Shown here: positions 9,446 through 18,184 of the stretch, in pieces | How the letters are laid out: each line of letters begins with the position of its first letter | Position numbering within the stretch: the first letter of the stretch is position 1 | Assembly: GCA_963721105.1 (NCBI GenBank) | Contig: CAVRHY010000011.1 | Span: forward strand, 1,341,850-1,405,849 | Source of the DNA: Thermohalobaculum sp963721105 | Lineage (GTDB): Bacteria > Pseudomonadota > Alphaproteobacteria > Rhodobacterales > Rhodobacteraceae | Reading direction: 5' to 3' | Length of the DNA: 64,000 nucleotides | Notes under the pieces: generated by a model | The model's input: the letters and a program-made list of their open reading frames with translations, nothing else | Told to the model about the DNA's origin: nothing | The model's database searches: none | Position numbers and translations under genes: made by a program

Positions 9446-10105
9446 ATGGGGCCGACCAGCCAAGCGAACGCCCGCGCACCGCGGGTCGCCAGCCGCGAGG
9501 CGCGCCGGCAGCAGCTCGTCGAGGCGACCATCGCATCGATTGCCGAACTGGGCCTGACGGACACGACGCTGGCCACGGTGACCGGTCGGGCGGGCCTGTC
9601 GCACGGCACCGTCAATTTCCACTTCCAGAGCAAGGAACGCCTGTTCTCCGAGACGCTGCGCTTCCTGGCCGAGGAGCACCGCGAGCACTGGCGCTCGGCG
9701 CTCGACGCCGCCGGCCCCCGGCCGGAGCAGCAGCTGGCGGCGATGATCGGCGCGGACTTCGACCCGGCCATAAGCAGCGAGGCGCGGCTGTCGGTGTGGT
9801 TCGCCTTCTGGGGCGAGCGGAAATGCCGCCCACTCTACGCCGAGATCTGCGGACTCATGGACGCCGAACGACTGGAGACCTTCGAGCGCCTGTGCCGTCG
9901 GATCGCGGAGGATGGCGGCTACTCACGGACGGACCCGGCCCTCGTCGCGCACGGACTGCAGGCGCAGATCGACGGCGTCTGGCTCAACATGCTCTGCGAG
10001 CCTGAAGTCTATGCGGGCGACCGGGCGGTCGAGATCTGCCTCTCCTATCTCGCGGGCGCCTTCCCCGACCATTTCGCGCCGACTGGCGCCGCGACCGAGG
10101 AGTAG
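9446..10105 (+). CDS. TetR-family repressor, BetI-like
   Basis: A 219-residue regulator starting at ATG 9446, which has a GGAGGAAAG ribosome-binding site. The N-terminal helix-turn-helix spans about residues 35-65 (TLATVTGRAGLSHGTVNFHF). The C-terminal part ('SVWFAFWGERKCRPLY') matches the BetI-type ligand domain, a group that senses choline-like or other amine compounds. It sits between the importer ATPase and an amine-dehydrogenase-like gene, and a TetR-type palindrome stands before the operon (5224-5243), so it probably represses its own operon until an amine is present. Confidence 0.88.
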   Translation: MGPTSQANARAPRVASREARRQQLVEATIASIAELGLTDTTLATVTGRAGLSHGTVNFHFQSKERLFSETLRFLAEEHREHWRSALDAAGPRPEQQLAAMIGADFDPAISSEARLSVWFAFWGERKCRPLYAEICGLMDAERLETFERLCRRIAEDGGYSRTDPALVAHGLQAQIDGVWLNMLCEPEVYAGDRAVEICLSYLAGAFPDHFAPTGAATEE

Positions 10106-10112
10106 CCCCGAC

Positions 10113-12176
10113 ATGGCCCGCGATCCCCGCTACGATATCCTGTTCGAGCCCGTGCGGATCGGTCCCGTCACCGCCAGGAACCGCTTCTACCAGGTGCCGC
10201 ACTGCACGGGGCTGGGCTGGCTGCGCCCGCGCATGCTGGCGGCGCTGCGCGGGGTGAAGGCCGAGGGAGGCTGGGGCGTCGTCTGCACCGAGTACTGCTC
10301 GATCCATCCGTCATCGGACGACCTGCCGCACCCCTATGCCAGCCTCTGGGACGACACGGACATACGCGCCAACGCGCTGATGACCGCCAAGGTGCACGAG
10401 CACGGCGCGCTGGCGGGGGTCGAGCTGTGGTACGGGGGCAGCCGCACGGGCAACCTGCTGACGCGCGAGGTATCGGTCGCGCTCGGCAGCGGGCCGAACC
10501 TCGCGGGGAGCCCGGTGCAGACGCGCGCGCTCGACAAGGACGACATCCGCCAGATCCGCAAATGGCACCGCGATGCCGCGCTCCGGGCGAAGGCCGCGGA
10601 CTTCGACATCGTCTACGTCTACGCGACGCATGGCTACCTGCTGTCGCAGTTCCTCTCACGCGAGACCAATCCGCGGACAGACGAGTACGGGGGTAGCCTG
10701 GAGAACCGCGTGCGCCTGGTCCGCGAGCTGATCGAGGAGACCAAGGATGCGGTTGGCGATCGTTGCGCCGTCGCCGTGCGCTTTTCCGCCGAGGAGGGCG
10801 GCGGCGAGGACGGCACGCCGGTCATGGGCGACCGCCGCGAGATCTTCGCCATGCTGGCCGAACTGCCCGACCTCTGGGACATCAACATCGCGGACTACAG
10901 CTACGAGATGGGCGTCTCGCGCTTCGTAAAGGAGGCGGCGCTGGAACCCTACATGACCTGGGTGAAATCGGCCACCAGCAAACCGGTCGTGACGGTCGGC
11001 CGCTTCACTTCGCCCGACACGATGGCGTCGCAGGTGCGGCGTGGCATCGTCGACCTGATCGGCGCGGCGCGGCCGTCCATCGCCGACCCGTTCCTTCCGC
11101 GCAAGATCGAGGAGGGCCGGATCGAGGAGATCCGCGAGTGCATCGGATGCAATGTCTGCTACGCGGGCGATGCCAGAGGCGTGCCGATCACCTGCACGCA
11201 GAACCCGACCATCAGCGAGGAATGGCGGCGCGGCTGGCACCCCGAGAAGATCGCGCCCAAGGGCTCCGAGGCCACCGTGCTGGTCGTCGGCGCCGGTCCG
11301 GCGGGGCTGGAATGCGCGCGGGCTCTGGGCCAGCGCGGCTATGCCGTGAAGCTGGCTGAGGCCGGGCGCGAGCTGGGCGGCCGTGTTGCCGCCGAGGCAC
11401 GCCTGCCGGGCCTCGGCGAGTGGGCGCGGGTGCGCGACTACCGGGTGCAGCAGCTGCTGCGCATGGCCAATGTCGAAATCTACCTCGAGAGCGAACTGGG
11501 CATCGATGACGTGCTCGCCGTCGGCAGCGATCACGTCGCCATCGCCACCGGCTCGGAATGGCGGCGCGACGGGCTGGGGCGCTTTCATCCCGGCGGGCTC
11601 GCCCGGCCCGGGCCGGAGGAGCGCGTCTACACGCCGGACGACATCATGGCGGGACGCGAGCCCGAGGGGCCGGTCGTGCTGTTCGACGACGACCATTACT
11701 ACATGGGCGCGGTGGTCGCCGAGCGACTGCGCGAGGGGGGCGCCGAGGTCACTCTGGTCACTCCCGAGGACAGGGTCGCGGTCTGGGGCACCAACACCGC
11801 CGAGCAGCTGCGCACGCAGCGCCGCCTGCTGGAGCTTGACGTGCGGATCGTCGCCGCGCACGCGCTGACGGCCTTCGACGGCGCCGAGGCGACCGCGGCC
11901 TGCATATATACCGGCCGCGAACGACGGCTCGCCGCCGCCTCTGTCGTCATGGTCACGGCGCGCGCGCCGCGCGACGGGCTCTATGGCGCGGTGCGCGACG
12001 CCATCGCGTCGGGCGCGCCGGGCGCGCCTCGGAGCGTGGCGCGCATCGGCGACTGCGACGCGCCCGCGCTGATCGCGGCGGCCGTCTTCGCCGGACATCG
12101 CTATGCCCGCGCCCTTGACGCGCCGGCCGCGAACGCCCCGGTCCCGGTCGATCGGGTGTTCGACGAGACTGTCTGA
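10113..12176 (+). CDS. Trimethylamine/dimethylamine dehydrogenase-like iron-sulfur flavoprotein
   Basis: A 687-residue protein of the TMADH/2,4-dienoyl-CoA reductase family. The N-terminal FMN barrel begins 'ARDPRYDILFEPVRIGP' and keeps 'FYQVPHC' with Cys31 at the place of the covalent FMN cysteine (Cys30) in trimethylamine dehydrogenase. Tyr170 and His173 match its catalytic pair. A 4Fe-4S site is given by Cys343, Cys346, Cys349 and Cys361, and an ADP-binding GAGPAG motif opens the C-terminal dinucleotide domain. Two of three substrate-bowl aromatics are not conserved (the equivalents of Trp264 and Trp355), so the substrate is probably another N-methylated amine. It ends the importer/TetR operon. 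Confidence 0.87.
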   Translation: MARDPRYDILFEPVRIGPVTARNRFYQVPHCTGLGWLRPRMLAALRGVKAEGGWGVVCTEYCSIHPSSDDLPHPYASLWDDTDIRANALMTAKVHEHGALAGVELWYGGSRTGNLLTREVSVALGSGPNLAGSPVQTRALDKDDIRQIRKWHRDAALRAKAADFDIVYVYATHGYLLSQFLSRETNPRTDEYGGSLENRVRLVRELIEETKDAVGDRCAVAVRFSAEEGGGEDGTPVMGDRREIFAMLAELPDLWDINIADYSYEMGVSRFVKEAALEPYMTWVKSATSKPVVTVGRFTSPDTMASQVRRGIVDLIGAARPSIADPFLPRKIEEGRIEEIRECIGCNVCYAGDARGVPITCTQNPTISEEWRRGWHPEKIAPKGSEATVLVVGAGPAGLECARALGQRGYAVKLAEAGRELGGRVAAEARLPGLGEWARVRDYRVQQLLRMANVEIYLESELGIDDVLAVGSDHVAIATGSEWRRDGLGRFHPGGLARPGPEERVYTPDDIMAGREPEGPVVLFDDDHYYMGAVVAERLREGGAEVTLVTPEDRVAVWGTNTAEQLRTQRRLLELDVRIVAAHALTAFDGAEATAACIYTGRERRLAAASVVMVTARAPRDGLYGAVRDAIASGAPGAPRSVARIGDCDAPALIAAAVFAGHRYARALDAPAANAPVPVDRVFDETV

Positions 12177-12245
12177 GGAGGTCGCGCACACGGCCAGGGC
12201 GCCGCAGAGAGGACCGCGACGACCGCCGCGCTCCACGCCCGCATC

Positions 12246-13250
12246 GTTGAGCTGAGATGTTCCCCGGGATAGATGTCTGGCTGAAGCCTGCGGCGGTGCG
12301 GTAGATGGCGCACTCGTCGGGCGAGAACTCGAGGGCTATGGCGGCAGCTTCGAGAGCGTGTCGCGTGTTGGCGAAATTCGGAGGGTCGCTTGAGCTTGCT
12401 GAGACGCTGCTCGATCGGTTGAAGTCGGGGCTGTAGGCGGTAGCGGCGGACGGTTCGGCGCCGAGCGGCTTCGATCCGCGACGGGCAGCGGCGTCCTGTG
12501 GGCCGGATTGTCCGTGACGACGATGCGCCGGGCCGAGACCGGCGCCAGGCACGCGGAGGAATAGGCAGCGGAAGGCCTCGCCGGCGTTCATTGCCGCATC
12601 GAGCACCATCGGCGCGTCCAGCCGTCGCCGTGGGCCCGGTGAAGAGGGTGCCGTTGTCGGTGAGACGGTGCCAATGCCGATAGGGGATGCTGCCGAGAGC
12701 CGGGCGGCGCGGAAGGCGGCGGCCACGCGCCGCGTCATCCGTCTCATGCAGCTCGGCGAAGGCGAACTGCGGTCCGGTCGATGGCGACGAGCAGGTAGAG
12801 CTTGCCCTCCTCGGTCCGGACCTCGGCGATGTCGATATGGAAGAAGCCGATGGGATAGCCTTGAACGCCGTCTTCGGCTTCGGGCCCTCGACCTCGGGCA
12901 GTCGGCTGATGCCGTGGCGCTGCAAGCAGCGGTGCAGCGAAGAATCGCGTCAGATGCGGGATCGTCGCCTGAAGCGCGTAGAGGCAGTCGTCGAGCGGCA
13001 GCAGCGTGTGGCGGCGGAAGGTGACGACCAGCGCCTCCTCCTCCTTGCTGCAGAACGGACGAGCGGCGTTCCTTCGGCCCCATCGGCGCATCGGCGACGG
13101 TCTCGCCGCTTGCGCCACTTCGCCACCGTCTTCGCGTTGATCGCCGTACCGCCGGCTCACCGCCGCGATCGAAGCCGCGCGATCGCTGATCGCAGCTCGC
13201 ACCGCGTCCAGCACCCGCCCTCGGAGATCCGCGGTATATGCCCTGCCCAT
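12246..13250 (-). pseudogene. Chimeric IS481/IS630 transposase relic
   Basis: Minus-strand frames give IS481-family pieces in order: 'VKTVAKWRKR'-like helix-turn-helix, 'HTLLPLDDCLYALQATIPHLTR', 'HRCLQRHGISRLPE', 'PIGFFHIDIAEVRTEEGKLY' and 'VLTDNGTLFT'. Frames shift repeatedly. After about 12600 the sequence switches to the C-terminal half of an IS630 transposase ('YSPDFN', 'FSPDECAIYRTAAGF'). It is thus two dead elements fused, with no functional product. It lies directly downstream of the flavoprotein gene. Confidence 0.65.
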
Positions 13251-13291
13251 GCCTCTGCCCCCGTTTTCCGACAGGGAATCGGATCAGGGCA

Positions 13292-13378
13292 ACCTTGGGA
13301 ATCCCTCCGTGAATCAGCTAAAGCGGAACATGCTTTAGAGCAGCGCCCTTTCGCTATGAGTTGCTGAGGGGATCCCAA
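13292..13378. repeat. Short imperfect inverted-repeat element with internal hairpin
   Basis: Arms TTGGGAATCCCTC and GAGGGGATCCCAA (13 bp, two mismatches) enclose about 60 bp that contain a perfect 7-bp stem, CTAAAGC-N7-GCTTTAG, near 13318-13338. The structure resembles short intergenic palindromic elements of rhizobia or a pair of leftover IS ends. No gene is inside. Confidence 0.4.
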
Positions 13379-13429
13379 AATCGGCCCGGTTCTGGCTCTC
13401 TGTTCCCGAGCATCTATCGGGGCAGCGAG

Positions 13430-13678
13430 ATGGGCAAACCACTGTCGATGGATTTGAGGAGACGGGCGTTGGCCGCGGTTGACGCTGGGATGAGCCGCCG
13501 GGCGGCGGCGGGTCGCTTTGGCGTTTCTGTGTCCTACAGCCCAGACTTCAACCCCATCGAAATGGCGCCTTCAGGAAGCCGAAGGCGTTGCTGCGCAAGG
13601 CCGCCGAACGCACCGTCGACGGCCTCTGGGCCGCCATCGGCCGGTTCCCGTCGAGGCCGAGGACGTGGTGGAGATTGA
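13430..13678 (+). pseudogene. Internally deleted IS630 transposase
   Basis: The N-terminal helix-turn-helix of an IS630 transposase (GKPLSMDLRRRALAAVDAGM, then 'RRAAAGRFGVSVS') is joined directly to the C-terminal catalytic end 'YSPDFNPIE', removing the middle ~200 residues, and the frame then changes. It is a deletion derivative and could be a MITE-like remnant. Confidence 0.65.
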
Positions 13679-13725
13679 TCGCCCGATAGCGGTGTAGGCC
13701 GGGGTGGCCGTCGAGGGCATCGGCT

Positions 13726-13947
13726 ATGGTGGAGTTTGCCGACTGCAACCACGAGCCGGTGGAGACCCCGATGGCCAGGTCCAGCATGCCCCTGATCGAG
13801 CTCCTGCAGAAGCAGGATGATGGCGTGACGTCGGAGGCCTGGTCGGGCCCGGGCGCTACGAGCGCGGCGAATAGCCGCCCTGACCTGTCGCAACGGCTAC
13901 TGCGACCGGAAGCCGAAGGCTCCGGCATGATCAACAGGCAAGCTTAG
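13726..13947 (+). pseudogene. IS256-family transposase N-terminal relic
   Basis: The frame reads 'MPLIELLQKQDDG' followed, with frame changes, by the equivalent of 'GAGRYERGE..RNGYCDRKPK', the conserved N-terminal region of IS256 (mutator-type) transposases. The remaining ~300 residues are missing. Confidence 0.55.
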
Positions 13948-13949
13948 CA

Positions 13950-14216
13950 GCGCCGCAAAACTGTCCGGAAAACGGGGACCACCTTACCCCAAGGCGGTCC
14001 CCCTGCGGGAACGCGGTAAGCAGCTTCGTAACCAGCTCGGGGGTGAACAGCGACCGACCGTCCTCCCGGGCGGGCTTGGCCTTCGGGACGCTCCTCGGTG
14101 CCCTCCACGGGTCCGCATCGGGTTCCAGCACGTGCCGCTGCCGTGCCCACGCCCACAGCCCCGCCAGCAAGGTGATGTGCTTGGCCGTGGTCTTCGCCGA
14201 CAGCCCCTTGGGGGCC
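13950..14216 (-). pseudogene. Site-specific integrase fragment
   Basis: A minus-strand frame reads 'KTTAKHITLLAGLWAWARQR' and then 'SLFTPELVTKLLTAFPQGDR', typical of the SAM-like core-binding domain and the start of the catalytic domain of tyrosine recombinases. The 5' part is cut off by the IS3 element at 14217 and the catalytic domain is lost after about 13975, where other IS-end-like DNA begins. It is a dead relic of a phage or integrative-element integrase. Confidence 0.5.
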
Positions 14217-14277
14217 AGAGGTGGCTCGTTTTGTCTGAGCAGTAGCCGGGGGCTGGTTAAGTGGATTTCCGCCTTGG

Positions 14278-15108
14278 TTATGCTGCCGCCGGGATTGGCT
14301 GCAGCCCGCTGAGATATGTTCGATCGGGTGTCCGCCCGCCAAGCGACGAATGGGGCCTCGTCCGATTGTAGAAGGTCAGGTAGCGCCCGATCGAGGCGCG
14401 GGCCTCGGAGACGCTGGCGTAGGCGCGGAGGTAGACCTCCTCGTATTTCACCGTTCGCCAGAGCCGCTCGACGAAGACGTTGTCTCGCCAGGCGCCCTTG
14501 CCGTCCATGCTGATGGCGATCCCGGCATTCTTCAGCACCCTGGTGAAGTCGACGGAGGTGAACTGGCTGCCCTGATCGGTGTTGAAGATCTCAGGCCGGC
14601 CGTGGCGGGCGAGCGCCTCGTCGAGAGCTTCGATGCAGAAGTCCGCGGAGAGCGTGATCGACAGCCGCCAGGCCAGGACCTTCCGGCTGAACCAGTCGAT
14701 GATGGCGGCAAGGTAGACGAAGCCGCGCGCCAGCGGGACGGAGGTGATGTCCATCGCCCAGACCTGGTTCGGCCGCGTCACGGCGACCTTCCGGAGCAGG
14801 TATGGATAGATCCTGTGCCCCGGCGCCGGCGTCGATGTCCTCGGGCGTCGGTAAAGCGCCTCGATCGCCATCTTCTTCATCAGCGTCGAGACGTGCAGCC
14901 GGCCTGCCTCATGGCCTTCGGCCTTCAGCAGCCCCTGCAGCATCCGGCTGCCCGCGAACGGATACTCGAGATGCAGTTCGTCGATCCGGCGCATGAGCGC
15001 GAGATCTGCATTCGGGGCCGGCCGTGGCAGGTAATAGACGCTGCCCCGGCTGATCCCGAGTTCGCTGGCCTGCCGCGCGATCGGCAGCTCATGGGACCTG
15101 TCGATCAT
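14278..15108 (-). CDS. IS3-family transposase OrfB (copy A)
   Basis: A 276-residue integrase-core protein with the DDE pattern of IS3 group OrfB: 'VWAMDITSVPL' (first Asp), 'EIFNTDQGSQFTS' (second Asp) and 'DNVFVERLWRTVKYEEVYL' (Glu). It overlaps orfA by ATGA. It differs from copy B by at least one residue (MKKMAIEA versus MKTMAIEA). Its orfA partner is disrupted, so copy A can move only with help from another copy. Confidence 0.9.
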   Translation of the reverse strand: MIDRSHELPIARQASELGISRGSVYYLPRPAPNADLALMRRIDELHLEYPFAGSRMLQGLLKAEGHEAGRLHVSTLMKKMAIEALYRRPRTSTPAPGHRIYPYLLRKVAVTRPNQVWAMDITSVPLARGFVYLAAIIDWFSRKVLAWRLSITLSADFCIEALDEALARHGRPEIFNTDQGSQFTSVDFTRVLKNAGIAISMDGKGAWRDNVFVERLWRTVKYEEVYLRAYASVSEARASIGRYLTFYNRTRPHSSLGGRTPDRTYLSGLQPIPAAA

Positions 15109-15274
15109 TTTCTTGCGCTCGGCAGCAGTCCGGCCTTGTCGAGCGCGCCCTCTAAAAAATCATTCGCCAGGGTCAGCTCGCCGATCTTCGCGTGCAGAAC
15201 CTTCACGTCGATGGCCGGGGCCGCTTCGGCTTTCGCGGTGTCGCCGAAAACAGCCGTCGCCCCTTCCAGAAGCT

Positions 15275-16553
15275 GGACACCCGCAAGAACCTACCGGCTT
15301 GAGCGCCGATGTGATTCACTCCGGCGATCGGATCGGGGGGCATCATGCGGCAGGCGGGACTGTTCGGGCTTACGGAGCATCTGGAGCGGCTGAGCCGGCA
15401 TGGCGATCCGCTCGAGGTGCTGGAGGCGACGGTGGACTTCGAGCACTTCCGGGGCTGGCTGGTCGAGGGTCTCGGCTATGGCGACGGCTCCAGGGGCGGT
15501 CGCCCGCCCTTCGACCCGGTCTCGATGTTCAAGGCGCTGATCCTTCAGGCACAGCACAACCTCTCGGACGCGCGGATGGAGTTCATGATCCGCGACCGGC
15601 TTTCGTGGATGCGGTTTCTCGGCTTCGATCTCGGCGCGCCGACGCCGGACGAGAACACCATCCGGCACTTTCGCAACCGGCTGACGGAGACGGGCACTCT
15701 CAAGCGGGTGATGAAGGCCTTCGACTGGCAGCTGCAGAAGAAGGGATACATCCCGATGGCCGGCCAGATCGTCGATGCGAGCCTGGTGCCGGCCCCGAAG
15801 CAGCGCAACACCGAGGGCGAGAAGGCGGCGATCAATGCGGGCAGGACGGCCCGCGAGATCTGGCCGGACGAGCCGAACAAGGCGGCGCAGAAAGACGTCG
15901 ATGCCCGCTGGACACTGAAGGTCGGCGGGAAGGTGCGCTATCGCCCGGATGGCACGCCGTTGCCGATGATCGCGGTGCCGGTGTTCGGCTACAAGAGCCA
16001 CATCTCCATCGACCGGCGCTTCGGCTTCATCCGTGAGAGCATGGTGACCGCGGCGTCAGCGGCCGATGGCCGGCAGCTCCGGCGCCTCGTGAGCCCGGAG
16101 AACACGGGCTCCGAGATCTGGGCGGACAGCGCGTATCGCAGCCGGACGAACGAGAGGTGGCTGGCAGCTAGGATGCTGACCAGCCGCATCCACCACCGCA
16201 AGCCGGCGGGCAAGCCGATGCCCCGCCACATCGCGCGGGCCAATGCCAAGAAGTCCTCGATCCGCGCGGCCGTCGAGCACGTCTTCGCCCACCAGAAGAC
16301 CCGCTTCGGCCTCTTCATCCGCACAATCGGCCTGGCCCGCGCCGAGGCGAAACTGACGCTGGCGAACATCGCCTACAACTTCGACCGCCTGGTCTTCCAC
16401 GAGCGTCGGCGCGCCATGGGGTGAGTTCCGTCCGAAATTGCTCCAGCAGCCCATCCGGATCTCTCTGGATCATGCCAATCCCGCATGAACCACGCCGAAA
16501 AACCGCTCGACGCGCGTCGAACTGCTCAGTTCATGGAGTTCTTGCGGGTGTCC
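15275..16553 (+). mobile_element. IS5-family element nested in IS3 copy A
   Basis: A 1279-bp element with 16-bp perfect terminal inverted repeats (GGACACCCGCAAGAAC) and a 4-bp AGCT duplication on both sides (15271-15274, 16554-16557). Removing it restores IS3 orfA. A 3'-truncated second copy starts at 60080, also preceded by AGCT, which suggests a preference for this palindromic target. Confidence 0.88.
15345..16424 (+). CDS. IS5-family transposase
   Basis: A 359-residue DDE transposase. Recognisable pieces are 'GGRPPFDPVSMFKALILQ', 'DENTIRHFRNRLTE', 'GQIVDASLVPAPKQRN', 'GYKSHISIDRRFGFI', 'IWADSAYRS' and the C-terminal 'RAAVEHVFAHQKTRFGLFIR', the conserved layout of IS5/ISL2-type proteins. 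The frame is intact from ATG 15345 to the stop. The same protein is truncated after residue ~222 in the copy at 60150. Confidence 0.92.
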   Translation: MRQAGLFGLTEHLERLSRHGDPLEVLEATVDFEHFRGWLVEGLGYGDGSRGGRPPFDPVSMFKALILQAQHNLSDARMEFMIRDRLSWMRFLGFDLGAPTPDENTIRHFRNRLTETGTLKRVMKAFDWQLQKKGYIPMAGQIVDASLVPAPKQRNTEGEKAAINAGRTAREIWPDEPNKAAQKDVDARWTLKVGGKVRYRPDGTPLPMIAVPVFGYKSHISIDRRFGFIRESMVTAASAADGRQLRRLVSPENTGSEIWADSAYRSRTNERWLAARMLTSRIHHRKPAGKPMPRHIARANAKKSSIRAAVEHVFAHQKTRFGLFIRTIGLARAEAKLTLANIAYNFDRLVFHERRRAMG

Positions 16554-16786
16554 AGCTGGGAACGCCACTGCGTGATCTGATTGGGGTGAACATCGAACTG
16601 CTGCGCAAGCTCGCTCAGCGTCTTCTCGCCCTTGATCGCAGCCACGGCCACCTTCGCCTTGAAGGCCGGGCTGTGGTTCCGGCGCGGTCGTCTCGCCATG
16701 GTCTCTCCTCGCTTTCGGCAATCATGCCGATGTCGCGCGGATCTTCCACTCATTGCCCCTGTGCAGATTCCCCGAGCCATCTCTGC

Positions 16787-17227
16787 CTACGCAGTATTTT
16801 CTGCCCACGCGCGGTGCTGAAGTGCGTCGCAGAGGAACCGCTCAAGTATGGCGCGGCACTTCGGGGCAGCGTCCGGATGCGCGCAGGCTCGTTCATAGGC
16901 GGCGACGGTCTCGTCTTCGCCCGCCCGCATCGCTTTCAGGATCGCTGCATCCCCATCCAGGCCGGCGATAGTGATCCGGCCGGTCGGGAGGTAGTGCGTG
17001 GCTGCGGACTCGTCCGGCACCGCGGAGTGGAGCATGAAGCTCATCTTCGTCAGTTCGGAGAGCCGCCGCTGGCGGGTTTCGACGAACCGGCTGATTTCCT
17101 CGTTCGCCGGCCCGCTCTGGAGGCGCGGCAGGATTCTTACATAGGCTGCGGTCGCGTCGCGCTCGAGAAGGATCAGTTCCGAGACGATCTCCGCCATGGA
17201 GATGCCCCGTTCTTTTACGGTCGTCAT
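16787..17227 (-). CDS. Ferritin-like helical protein (DUF2383-like)
   Basis: A 146-residue, mostly helical, soluble protein. The start at 17227 has a GGAGAAGC ribosome-binding site. 'MAEIVSELILLERDATAAYV' and later 'AGEDETVAAYERACAH' look like two halves of a four-helix bundle, as in DUF2383/PA2169-type ferritin-like proteins; function is unknown. The stop codon lies at the junction with IS3 copy A, so the natural C-terminus may have been cut and replaced by a stop formed at the insertion point. Possible small operon with the disrupted gene upstream. Confidence 0.55.
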   Translation of the reverse strand: MTTVKERGISMAEIVSELILLERDATAAYVRILPRLQSGPANEEISRFVETRQRRLSELTKMSFMLHSAVPDESAATHYLPTGRITIAGLDGDAAILKAMRAGEDETVAAYERACAHPDAAPKCRAILERFLCDALQHRAWAENTA

Positions 17228-17733
17228 TTGCTTCTCCGATGAAGCCCTGGCCAAATGGCCTGGAGCAAGGTCATTGCTCCCCCGCCTCGAGCAATCTGGC
17301 GATGTCTGCGAGGGCGCGCTCGATGAGCTTGCTGCGCCGCGCGTCCTGAGCCTCCGGCGTCTGGGCGTACAGGCGGATCAAGTACTGGGCCTTCGCCGCA
17401 ACCTGTGGCCAGGTGCGGGCTTCCTCGGCAGTGATACCAACCCGCGCTGATCAAAACTCATGCGCCCAGTCCCGCAGTCCGAGGGACATGATGCGCCACG
17501 GCTGGTCGGCGAGCTTGTTCCACGCCTCGCAGCAGTGGGCGACAATGTCGTCGTAGGAGTTGAAGACCCGGTTCGACAGCCGGTTCTGGCGCATGAACTG
17601 CCAGACGTTCTCGACGGGGTTCAGCTCGGGCGAGCGCGGCGGCAGCGGCAGGAGCGTGATGTTCTGCGGGATGAGGAGGCGGCCGGAGACGTGCCATCCC
17701 GCCTGGTCCAGGATAAGCACGGCGTGTGCGCCG

Positions 17734-17850
17734 GGCGCCACCGCGGCGCTGATCTCGACGAGATGCGCCTGCATCGCTTCGGTGTCGGCGAAGGGCATGA
17801 CCAGCGCCGCACCCTTGCCGATCTTCGGGCAGATCGCGCCGAAGATGTAG
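17734..17850. repeat. 117-bp direct repeat, left copy
   Basis: This segment of the IS630-like transposase gene is identical to 19161-19277 in the same orientation. The two copies directly abut the ends of the IS3 element between them. Normal IS3 insertion duplicates only 3-5 bp, so the repeat needs another explanation (see findings). Confidence 0.9.
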
Positions 17851-17915
17851 TGACGTGACCCCTTGTTTCTCCTCCACGAGCTGCTGGAATCCGGACCACA
17901 GGAGAGGGACCGGAT

Positions 17916-18182
17916 ATGAAGCGAAGCAGGTTCAGCGAAGAGCAGATCATCGGGGTGCTGCGCGAGCAGGAGGCCGGTGCGGCGGTCGCCGAGCTGTGCC
18001 GCAAGCACGGTATGTCGTCGGCGACGTTTTATGCCTGGAAGGCCAAATACGGCGGGATGGACGTCTCGGATGCCAGGCGGCTGAAGGCGCTCGAGGACGA
18101 GAACGCGAAGCTGAAGCGGCTCTATGCCGACGCGATGCTCGACAATGCCGGGCTGAAGGATCTGCTGACAAAAAAATGGTGA
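17916..18182 (+). CDS. IS407-type OrfA (copy C1)
   Basis: An 88-residue protein with the IS3-type helix-turn-helix ('RFSEEQIIGVLREQEAGAAV', 'HGMSSATFYAWKAKYGGMDV') and a leucine-zipper-like C-terminus ('LKALEDENAKLKRLYADAML'). It ends in the A-rich sequence ACAAAAAAATGG, the usual -1 frameshift window leading into orfB. Confidence 0.9.
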   Translation: MKRSRFSEEQIIGVLREQEAGAAVAELCRKHGMSSATFYAWKAKYGGMDVSDARRLKALEDENAKLKRLYADAMLDNAGLKDLLTKKW

Positions 18183-18184
18183 CG

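Larger units (their letters stand above)
15105..16698 (-). pseudogene. IS3-family OrfA (copy A), split by IS5-family insertion
   Basis: The 5' part (start at 16698, 'RRPRRNHSPAFKAKVAVAAI' down to 'HPNQITQWRSQL') and the 3' part (15105-15274, ending 'LDKAGLLPSARK') together equal the 103-residue OrfA of copy B. The IS5-family element at 15275-16553 separates them. Confidence 0.85.
14217..16784 (-). mobile_element. IS3-family element, copy A, interrupted by IS5-family element
   Basis: Ends are AGAGGTGGCTCG and (reverse complement) AGAGATGGCTCG, a 12-bp inverted repeat with one mismatch. A 3-bp GCC duplication flanks it (14214-14216 and 16785-16787). Removing the nested IS5 element leaves about 1285 bp, matching copy B (34840-36123). 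It carries an orfA split by the nested element and an intact orfB. It inserted at the 3' end of the ferritin-like gene at 16787-17227. Confidence 0.85.
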
